Shown here: positions 33,379 through 42,196 of the stretch, piece after piece
Layout: each line of letters opens with the position of its first letter
How positions within the stretch are numbered: the stretch's first letter is position 1
Assembly (NCBI GenBank): GCA_951812925.1
Contig: OX638371.1
Location: forward strand, 115,219,124-115,283,123
Direction of reading: 5' to 3'
From: Calliopum simillimum
Lineage: Eukaryota > Arthropoda > Insecta > Diptera > Lauxaniidae
DNA length: 64,000 nt
Notes under the pieces: model-generated
The model's database searches: none
What the model was told of the DNA's origin: nothing
Seen by the model: the letters and a program-made list of their open reading frames with translations, nothing else
Translations under genes and position numbers: made by a program

Positions 33379-35098
33379 CTGAAAAGAAAGTGAGAGAAGA
33401 AGGAACATTAACAAATGAAGCAAATAGAGGTACGAAAGAGAGTAATCCTCCCCGTTACACAAATATCACACAAGAACTTGTCTTGGAATCACAAAAGTAC
33501 GGCTTCAAAAGCAATCAAGTCCAATACTATAATTATAAATCTTTCGAGAAACTGGTTTTTGGCTGTAAATGCTCGTCACTCTTGTCACTTTAAATCGTTC
33601 CGATTCGCTCGAAATCGCTTTTCGCTAAATAGCTGTGCCATAAACACTTCCGTATGTCGCGAGTAGCGACTCGCTTCATATCGCGCGACGCTATTACGCT
33701 CCATCATAGACATAGCCTAAGGCTGGAAGTATTTTAAAATGACAAACATAACTAAGTTGTTTGTTAGCTCACCGCTCAGTAGACGCAGTTCTTATCAGTT
33801 CAGACGTTATTTAAGATCACAACAATTTCTTTATGGCACTTAATTCTAGATATTTTCGGTGCTGTTGCAGCTTGTAACCGAATTAAAGTGTGAAATTGTT
33901 AACGGCTCGTAAGAAAACGATTGACAAAGTTGAAAAAGCTTACAAAATTTCTATCATCATTCCATTCATTATAACTTGCCCGATAAAAGCAAATAATCCG
34001 ACAGCTGGATAAGACGATACAAAACACTATAACTCAAAAATCAAGTTAAAATCGCAGAACTTTTTAAAATTACAATAAAACACTTTGCAGTTTGAATATG
34101 CTAAAAAAATATAGTTTTTGAAATAAATAAAAGAATATTGCAAAAAATGTCGACCGTAATCCCGTATGTACATATATAGTGCGCTATACACAGACTGAGA
34201 TAACCGTTTACATTGAGAAATCTATAAAACTGACAGATTTGCCATCGTCGTCGTGTTGATAACAAACTTTTAAGTAAAACAAAAATAAAAAACCACCGAA
34301 ACAAAAAGCATTTAAGCAAATAAAAATGAGTTAAATTAAAATTAAAACAAAACAATACGGCAACTTTTCATTGTTGATGCTGATAAGCGCATGTTCACAG
34401 TCTATCACTCTGTGTTGCTCGTAATCCACCCATCAACTGATGAATTCAAACCCAACAGAATCAACGTCAACATTACCATCATTATTTCTCTTATCAATGT
34501 CAACACTACACGCGCATATCATCATTTTACGCGTCCGACTCCAAGATACCCGCAGCACATGTATCCGTAGTTCAAGCATCCAACGCAGCGTTTACAATCC
34601 GTTCGTTCGTTCGTGTGTTTTGTTTGTGTTTCGTGTTTGAGGGTGTTATCAGTACTAACATTTAATTGTAAATGCGAAATGAATGCAACAGTTCATTGGT
34701 TTATTCATTTTCCAGCACTTAAACAGTGGCGTTTCAGGGAAAATTTCTTAAATGTCTCAAAAATTGCAAAAAAAAAATTTTAGTATACACTGAATTTATC
34801 AGATTTCAAACAAATTTCTCTATAAAAAAATCTGTTTCCGGTGTAACCTGTCATAGAAAATTGGTTCCGGTGAAGTGAGATATCAGATGTGCAAATAAAT
34901 TGAGACCGAAGAAAATTAGAAATTATTGGAATCGATCACTAAAAAAGAAGATATGAGTCAGAAAGTATTGAAATGCATTCTATGTAATTATCACATGGTA
35001 CGGAAAAGGGATAATACTCAAAAAGTATGGATTAAATAAAATCGGCGCAGAATCAATAGAAGTCAAATGTTATGGACAAAAACGTATAATACTAAAAG
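33379..35098. other. Probable intron, nothing recognised
   Basis: Lies 5' of the exon on the minus strand, so likely intronic. Moderately AT-rich and mostly without repeats. No second exon with splice signals was found. Open frames at 33390-33666 (plus) and 34101-34355 (minus) have no motif. Confidence 0.4.
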
Positions 35099-35100
35099 TA

Positions 35101-35972
35101 GGGGAAGGTAACCGGCTGTGGGCCGTCACCGGTTGTGGGCCACCCCTTGTATTTTTTGACGTTAATAAAATATGACAGATCTGAGTATGAGGTTATGTGT
35201 ACATTGATGATAGACAGTTTTAGTGCAAACACTGAAGTGAAAGGATTGACCCGCAGCTTCATTAAAACAAAAAAATTCACGAAGAAATTTTCAATAAAGT
35301 AATTTCTGAAGATTTTGCGAGTGTGATAAAGCGAAGTGAAATATTGCGAAGAGGTGAGTGTTATGCATTTTTATGCAGTATTTGCGTTAAATTTTCCGAT
35401 TTTATATCGAGTTTGCACAAAATTTTTCGCCACGAGAATTTTACCAGTCACTTAAGGGATGGCTGCCGTTACCAGTTGTGGGCCACCATGTTTTTTGCAT
35501 GAAAATTATTGCACCAATTTGCAGCCAATTCGATCAAATGCAACGGTGGCTGAAATCGGCTAGTGCATTTGAAATGCGCTGCTATAAAAAAGAGCAAAAA
35601 TTGCGAATCCGATGAGGATGATTAATAATTTGAAAAAGTCACATTTTCTTGATGTTTTTTCACCACTAGAGGCTTCATTGATAAATAAATTTTGATAATA
35701 CATATTTCTTTACTGGTTTTTTTTTCATAATTTTGCATTTGAAGTGGATTTTTCAGGGTGGCCCACAACCGGTTATAAAATTTTTTTTGCCCAAAAACAA
35801 GCTCTTTACAAAATTTGTTAAAAAAAATTTTTTTGTTGAAAAATTATAGAAAAATTGTTTTTTTTTTTGGTTACCTGCTGCCTCTTGCTTTCCATTGGTC
35901 TGAAAAATGTATAATTGAATGCAAGTTACGGGCAAAAAACGAAAATCCAGCCCACAACTGGTTACCTTCCCC
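35101..35972. mobile_element. Pogo-like element, GTTGTGGGCCACC motif type
   Basis: Ends are GGGGAAGGTAACCGG and, inverted, CCAGTTACC-like GGTTACCTTCCCC, with TA outside both (35099-35100 and 35973-35974). The motif ACCGGTTGTGGGCCACC or a variant is direct at about 35111, 35129 and 35470. It is inverted at about 35757 and 35949. Length 872 bp, no ORF with a transposase motif. Confidence 0.75.
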
Positions 35973-35974
35973 TA

Positions 35975-36525
35975 CCTAATGATAAAAATAGTTCCGAATA
36001 AATCAAAAAAATCAACAAAAGAAGAAGAGTATCCAATTGTATCGGAAAATAATGAAAAATGGTCATTATAAATCGAAAGTATAAATAAAACTGAAAAAAT
36101 CGATAACGTCATTGATAACCTCAGTAAGACCCGAAAAATGGAGCATACGTACTAGGGGTCTGCACAAGATGTCTTGTTGGAGTTTCAAGACATTTCATTT
36201 CAAGGTATGTTATGACTTCCGCCCGCTTTTTATTAATCAAACACTTCAGTGCAGTTTCGCGTACAAATACCATGACAGTACATGGGCATGAAAGAAGAAA
36301 AAACAAATACTACAAAGACCTGTCTTGTCTGATTTACTTAAGATCAGTTCAGTGCATAAACGGTATTTGTAGTGTGCACTACAAAATGTAGTTTCTCTGC
36401 GAAAGCTACTATATACAATAAGCATGCGTTTATTTTACGATTTTCTGATTTTCGTTGATGTCGCCCCTGAAATCCTTTAAATGGTCATAAAAACAAATAC
36501 TATGAAGTTTCACGGCGATCGGATA
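35975..36525. other. No gene; inverted arm paired with about 38.9 kb
   Basis: At about 36415-36475 the sequence GCGTTTATTTTACGATTTTC then GATTTTCGTTGATGTCGCCC is the inverse of about 38915-38975. This suggests that a still older inverted-repeat element surrounds the nested pair at 36.5-38.7 kb. Otherwise nothing recognised. Confidence 0.45.
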
Positions 36526-36656
36526 GAGTAATTTAGGGTAATGTGGTTACCTTTTTCTTTTTTACCAATTTCTACCAAAGTAATGGTAGTAGGTAAACTT
36601 GGTCAATTTATTTGTATTAGTTATTCTATTGTTTTTACTATTTGATAATTTGTATA

Positions 36657-37895
36657 GGGGAGGGGGGGGGGCTAGTGTGGACTGGGGGCTAGTGTGGACA
36701 AATTCGAATTCTCGCTCCGTTTTGAATTTTTTGTTTCTGTTTTATATTTTTCAGGTTGGTATTTGCACTCTGCATCACCGAAAAAAAATTCATTTGTTGA
36801 CAGTTCAGCTTTCCATGATAACGTGACCGAAAGTGTTTTACGCAGCAAAAAGTAATTTTTTTGTTGTTTCGTAATTTCAGTGATACTTTTAAACTAATTA
36901 TTCTTCTGCTGCAGTGTTATTAGATAATACAACTTAAAATAGTGTTTATTTAAACCATTGAAATTATTTTTGAAGAACTTTACCGTAAGATTAAAAAAAA
37001 ACTATTTTTGTTTAAAAAGACATGAAGGGGCTAGTGTGGACAACTGAAATGGGGCTAGTGTGGACATGTCCACAGCAGCTGAAATGACTCCAGAAATCGT
37101 CAGACCATTTCTAAAAGCAGTTCCAAGAAAGTACGTTACTAAAAAGAAAGAACGACAGCTTCACGTATCCCGATTTACCGGATACCAGCGAAATTTACCG
37201 AAATGAAATAGTGGCAAAGCTGCCACAACCACAACAACTGTCGGAAACATCGCGATCAGCAAGTTATATGAAGTTTGAAACAACCTGGACAAAAAGTATT
37301 TTATATTGGCCAAATTGTCACGATCCACGGTTCTGAAGATTTCGACATTACGTTACTAAAAAGAAAGAACGACAGATTCACGTATCCCGATATACCGGAT
37401 ACCAGCCAAATTCACCGAAATGAAATAGTGGCAAAGCTGCCACAAGCACAACAACTGCGGGGAACATCTCGATCAGCAAGTTATATGAAGTTTGATATAA
37501 ATTTCTCCAAATACAACATGGGATAGCAGTTAATTTTTTATTTGTATTATTATTTGTATTACATCATTACTTTCTTGAACCAACATGTATTTGAACTCTT
37601 TCTTAACGTTTTTGTATGAATTATCAAGTTTCTTATGGTGTCCACATTAGCCCCCAGTTAAATCAATGGTTGTCCACACTAGCCCCTTATACGGGGCTAG
37701 TGTGGACAAATGTAAGCTCTTTTTAAAATGCATTAATAAAGCATTTATGAAAATAAAAAATCATAACTATTGATGCAATTATGAAGGCAAGAGGTATAAG
37801 TAATCGCTAAAAATTACTTTATTACAAAAATGATATATTTACATATATAATTTTGTAATTATATAAAAATTGTCCACACTAGCCCCCCCCTCCCC
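36657..37895. mobile_element. Pogo-like element, GGGGCTAGTGTGGACA motif type (nested)
   Basis: The left end, GGGGAGGGGGGGGG then CTAGTGTGGAC, is inverted at the right (GTCCACACTAGCCCCCCCC then TCCCC), with TA outside both (36655-36656 and 37896-37897). The 16-mer GGGGCTAGTGTGGACA or a close variant is direct at about 36669, 36686, 37027, 37051 and 37693. It is inverted at about 37640, 37671 and 37871. The element lies wholly inside 36526-38661. It carries a transposase-tail remnant and an internal duplication (143 bp repeated at an offset of 217 bp: 37133-37276 and 37350-37493). Confidence 0.82.
37275..37526 (+). pseudogene. C-terminal tail remnant of a pogo/Tigger-like transposase ORF
   Basis: An 83-residue open stretch contains KVFYIGQIVTIHG, LLKRKNDRFTYPDIPDTS, HRNEIVAKLPQAQQ and a final MKFDINFS. 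The pattern of K-F-x-YP-x-x-x-D followed by a -D/EIV-x-KLP- block and a -F-x-x-FS end is one I associate with the C-terminal tail of DDE (pogo/Tigger-like) ORFs in insect genomes. A mutated tandem duplicate of the same segment precedes it at 37133-37276, with stops. No catalytic DDE region remains, so it is a fragment. Confidence 0.5.
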
Positions 37896-38663
37896 TACTA
37901 AAATATTAACATTTTCAAGCGTGAGGCCAGTTAAATTGAAAGTACCTAAAAATAGCTGAAAAAGAAAAGTGTCGGGTAATGTGGCTCACCCTGCCCATTT
38001 CCTAAAGAAGTACCGTTATTCGCAAATTTTGTTGACTAAAAGTCGAGTAGTAATTTTTAAGATTATATTTGCTATGAAATAGCTTTATATTCTTATTAAA
38101 TAATATTTTCTGGTAAGATAAACCAAATTCATACTAACATGTGAATAAGTAAGAAGGGTTATCGAATCATACGTAAAATAGTACTCCATATTACTCAAAC
38201 TCGGGTATCCTACACATGCAATTAGCTTTTTAAGGTGTAATAGTAGTCAAACTTGATATACGGTATATAATATGGGGTAGTCCACATTACCCGAATACAT
38301 CACGTTTTTGAAATAATCATTGATTATATAAAGGAAATGTAAAATCAGACTTGCTAATGCATTTTTTCGTTGAATAATAGATCCACAATTGCATTAGAGT
38401 TATTTGAATTTTAGAAAACTGAGTTCTGAGGAAGTAACTTAGTTATTCACCAAGTACTACAAATAAGTCAACTTGACCTCACAGCATGTGCTAAGAATCT
38501 CACACGAATAATTAGCATTATAGAAAAGCCAAAGAGCGTAAAGAAAATGTTTTTCGCTTTTTATTGTGCACAAATAACCAGAATTGTTGTGCAGTCTTTA
38601 ATATGAGAAATAAAAGGGTGCACCACATTACCCGCATAGTCCACATTACCCTAAATTACTCTA

Positions 38664-40221
38664 ACGATAACCCGGCCCTCAAGAGAGGTCAAGGTCAAGT
38701 TGAGGTTTCAGGCAAAAAATAATGAAATTTTTTTTTAAACTTCATTAAATTAGTCAAAGCATAACTTTGTCTTATAGCAAATTTAAATACCTTTCTAACA
38801 AGCTATAATTGTTTAAAATCGGGTAATAAATACGAGTTCTATGAATTTTTCTTTTATAGACATTAGCAAAATTGCCGTAAAATGCTATACTACTACATAT
38901 GGTAGTATACAGGGGGCGGCATCAACGAAAGTCAGAAAATCGTAAAATAAGCGCATGACTAATATACAATCTTGGGATACCAATGCAAATGTAACCATAT
39001 CATAAATTTTGCTGTAATTTTTCTACTCGCGCGTTTTGCACTGACCTGAAGTATTTGTTTGTATACAAAACAATACACCGAAAATTTTTTTTAGATCAGG
39101 TTTTTGATACTGATACTAATATACTGATACTGATACTGATACCAACAGTGCACTTCAGTGTCAAAATGAAATCAGTGTACAGTTATAATTTGTATCTTGA
39201 ATTTTTTAGATCATATACAATACTTACTTCAGTGCACTGTAAAATGTGTCAGTAAAGAAAAGTACACTAAACTTGAAGATGCCTCTAATACCTACTAGGG
39301 ATGATATTTCGCTATACAAGCCTTTTTTAGTTGCGAAAATACAGAATTGGTGTCAAATATGGATGTTATTTCGGGATTCCGGCTTTTTTATTAGTCCTGA
39401 GAATCCCGGGATTTTCGAAATGAATATATTTAGTCTATTTAGTGCTTGTTTAGTAGTCTCAAATTATATTTACAAAACAAGTTATACAATTTTGCCACCT
39501 CATATATCTCACTGCGGGCGGTCTAGATGAGGAAAAACCCATTATAGATACTAAGAAACTCAGAATTATTGCAGACTGTCCAAAAATATTAAAAAAAAAA
39601 TATTATAATTTATTAGAATTTCGTAAAATATTAAAATTTACGAAATTCACAGTAATTATTTCCACTTTTACCACATCAGCAGATAAAAAGCTACAAATGA
39701 AAAACAAAAACTCACACCTACAGCAGAAACTTTTGCAGCAACTCTAAAAATATTGAATAAAAATAATTAAACGCTATGACTGGTACAACATTAGTAAATG
39801 AGCAGAAACAATGCCTTTAACTAGGCATAAAAGGCAGAAATAGCGAAAAATTCTCAACTTTTAAAAAAGTTTTAATAAAAGCTATAGATTTAAGTGTACC
39901 CTACAGCGAGTAGATTGGCATGAGCGTTAGACCATGGTATTTCTTTCTTAAGCTTCACCCCTTTAGAAAATAAAGCATGCTACATAAATTTGATTCCAGT
40001 CTATTTCATTATAAATACGGTTTCACTTAATTTTCAATCCAAAAAACTGTTTGAAATGGTTTTAATTTCGAAGTGAAATTGGTGCGTTTTTAGCCATTTT
40101 TAAAACGTTTTACTTTTTGCAGTGAAATTATCGATTTTTAAGCCCTTCACCCAGAGTATAGACACTTTGTCCTTCCATTTGTAATGCAGAGAAAGAGGGG
40201 TGGCAGCCATAAAAGTACTTA
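38664..40221. other. No gene recognised; short CTGATA repeat
   Basis: A TACTGATACTGATACTGATA microsatellite stands at about 39105-39140. The inverse arm of 36415-36475 lies at about 38915-38975. CCTTCCATTTGTAATGC at about 40171 matches 9305. The remainder is AT-rich without a coding motif. Confidence 0.45.
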
Positions 40222-40666
40222 TATATCGCCGGTGCTTACGAAGACTATCTCTTCTTTAAATGCGGACAAGAAAATCTTTTTTTTTAAACTGCGGCGAAAA
40301 ATATCTTTTTTGTGCGAATGCGGACAAGAAAATCACTTTTTACAAAATGCGGTGAAGAAAATAACTTATTACAAAATGCGGCGAAGAAAATCACTTTTTA
40401 CAAAATGCGGCGAAGAAAATCTCGCTTCATTCGCTGTGATTTTAAGTGAAATGTTTATTTTCGTAACTCGTCGAAGTATTCACTAAATAAAGAGATTTTC
40501 TTCGCCGCATTTTGTAAAAAGTGATTTTCTTCGCCGCATTTCATAAAAAGTGATTTTCTCGTCCGCATATTACAAAAAAGATTTTTTTCGCCGCAATTTC
40601 AAAAAAAAGATTTTCTTCGCCGCAACTTTCGGTTGGAAGATTTTCTTCGTAAGCACCGGCGATATG
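40222..40666. repeat. Hairpin element built from GCGGCGAAGAAAATC units
   Basis: The left arm starts ATATCGCCGGTGCTTACGAA and the right arm ends with its inverse. Each arm carries five to six tandem units of roughly 30-40 bp with GCGGCGAAGAAAATCACTTT then TTACAAAAT. The two arms pair almost unit for unit (left to about 40420, right from about 40490) around a loop of about 70 bp. The frames through it are artefacts of the repeat. It lies about 95 bp upstream of the LINE. Confidence 0.85.
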
Positions 40667-40784
40667 TACATTTTTGGACAGCGTCAACTACTGAATCGAT
40701 ATAGCCATATCACTAACTTTGAATTTCATAAAGTTGTGAAGAGTTCAAAGAAATATTTAGGATTCCAACCGTGGTCAGCCTAAT

Positions 40785-42149
40785 GTGCAGTGTACTAAAT
40801 GCCAAGACTTTTTTCATTTGGATTGTGTTAAGATTTTATCAACTGATTATGAATCTCTTGTAAAATCGAATACCCCTTACTATTGTGATCAATGTAAAAG
40901 TACATTTGTGCGCCGAAGTTTGGTTCGTACCCCTCCGAAAACTCAATCTCTCGTGGAAAATTCAGCAAAAATCAATGATGCTCCTCAGCAACAACAATCT
41001 AATTCGACTGTGCCTCAACAACAGTGTAGTAAATCTACAATAAACCCGCTTAATGTCGATAAAAATGCTAAGACTAATGCTGCTAATCAAAATCAGCAAG
41101 CTATTTCGGTTGCTCAACATAATCAGCAAGTTAAATCGACGGTTCCTGTACAACAAAATCAACAATCTAAATCATCTATGCCTCAAAATCAATTAAAACC
41201 GAGTGAAAATTATTTGCAAATTGTGCTAAATGAACTTTCAGCTCTTCGATCTGAAAATGCGCGCGCTTTTGCTTTAATAACTTCTCTGAAAAATGATAAA
41301 GAACTCTTAATTGAGAAAATGAATGCTATGCAAAAAGATCTTACAATTCTAAAAAACAATGACTTTTCTTCGTCAATTTCTCTTCTTACTAATGAAGTCA
41401 AGTTTTTAAAAGAGAGTGTAAACGGTCTCTTGCAAAAAAATGTTGGGGCAAATAAAGAAAAAAAATCAAATTCTGCGATAAAAAATATAATACCAACAAT
41501 GCGTGCGCCTTCATTTGCTGTTTCTCCTACTTTGCATAATGGGGAAAATAACACAAAATCAGCTGCTCGATCGCCTAACACTGGTGATGTTGTTGTTGGT
41601 GTTAGCACTGCCTGTACGTCTGCGCTTGATGAGTCGACAAACTCTCTTTTATCACTTGCTTCTTTGCCATCATCTTCGTATGCTACGGCTGCTGCTGCTG
41701 CTGCTGCAGGTGGTGTTACAGATTCATGTTCTGCATCTCCTGCTACTTCTGAATGGCTCACTGTTAATAATAACAAAAAGCGTAACAAAAATAAACAAAA
41801 CAATAAAAATCAATTTATTGTTGTTGGTAGTAACTCCAACAATGAGCTTGATGTTGCAGAGCCACTAATAGCTTTACATCTCTCTGCTTTTAAACCATCG
41901 GTTGCTGCTGAAGATATATTAAATTATGTCTCTACGCGAACTAGTATACCAAAAGAAAAAATGTATTGCAATCGCTTGACAAAAAAAGGTGTTGATGTAT
42001 TGACACTAAGAAAAGTAACTTTTAAATTGATCATTGAGGAAAGTGATTATGAAAAAGTTATTGATCCTGCTCTATGGCCTTCTTATGTCCGTGTTCGAAA
42101 GTTTAATTTTTTAGTAAAAGATGCAGTACAACCTGCCTTGGTGGCGTAG
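40785..42149 (+). CDS. LINE ORF1 protein (PHD-like finger, coiled coil), 5' truncated
   Basis: Probable RNA-binding ORF1 protein of the LINE. The frame is open from 40761 (preceded by a stop) and has no ATG at its start; the listed start is a GTG. Residues 1-40 hold CTKCQDFFHLDC and YYCDQC, that is the second half of a PHD-type zinc finger. The first Cys pair is missing, in line with 5' truncation. Residues 60-150 are Gln/Asn-rich with repeated QQ motifs, 150-235 form a coiled coil (LNELSALRSENARAF, NDKELLIEKMNAMQKDL), and an Ala run stands near 300. A Lys/Asn tract near 335 precedes a C-terminal domain with ALHLSAFKPSVAAEDILNYV and ending WPSYVRVRKF, as in CR1-type ORF1s. The antisense 197-codon frame at 41210-41803 is a shadow. 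Confidence 0.82.
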   Translation: MQCTKCQDFFHLDCVKILSTDYESLVKSNTPYYCDQCKSTFVRRSLVRTPPKTQSLVENSAKINDAPQQQQSNSTVPQQQCSKSTINPLNVDKNAKTNAANQNQQAISVAQHNQQVKSTVPVQQNQQSKSSMPQNQLKPSENYLQIVLNELSALRSENARAFALITSLKNDKELLIEKMNAMQKDLTILKNNDFSSSISLLTNEVKFLKESVNGLLQKNVGANKEKKSNSAIKNIIPTMRAPSFAVSPTLHNGENNTKSAARSPNTGDVVVGVSTACTSALDESTNSLLSLASLPSSSYATAAAAAAAGGVTDSCSASPATSEWLTVNNNKKRNKNKQNNKNQFIVVGSNSNNELDVAEPLIALHLSAFKPSVAAEDILNYVSTRTSIPKEKMYCNRLTKKGVDVLTLRKVTFKLIIEESDYEKVIDPALWPSYVRVRKFNFLVKDAVQPALVA

Positions 42150-42196
42150 TTACTGCTTCAAATACTTCTGGAAAGTCCTGCTTTCAACACCTGAAG

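Larger units (their letters stand above)
36526..38661. mobile_element. Pogo-like element, GGGTAATGTGG motif type (host of a nested element)
   Basis: The left end GAGTAATTTAGGGTAATGTG is exactly inverted at the right end (CACATTACCCTAAATTACTC), with TA outside both (36524-36525 and 38662-38663). GGGTAATGTGG recurs direct near 37974 and inverted near 38280, 38622 and 38640. Its continuity is broken by the element at 36657-37895. Without that insert it is about 0.9 kb. No transposase remnant was seen in the host part. Confidence 0.8.

Noticed and set aside
41210..41803. 197-codon frame on the minus strand
   Set aside because: Antisense shadow of the LINE ORF1, whose plus-strand frame has recognisable domains.
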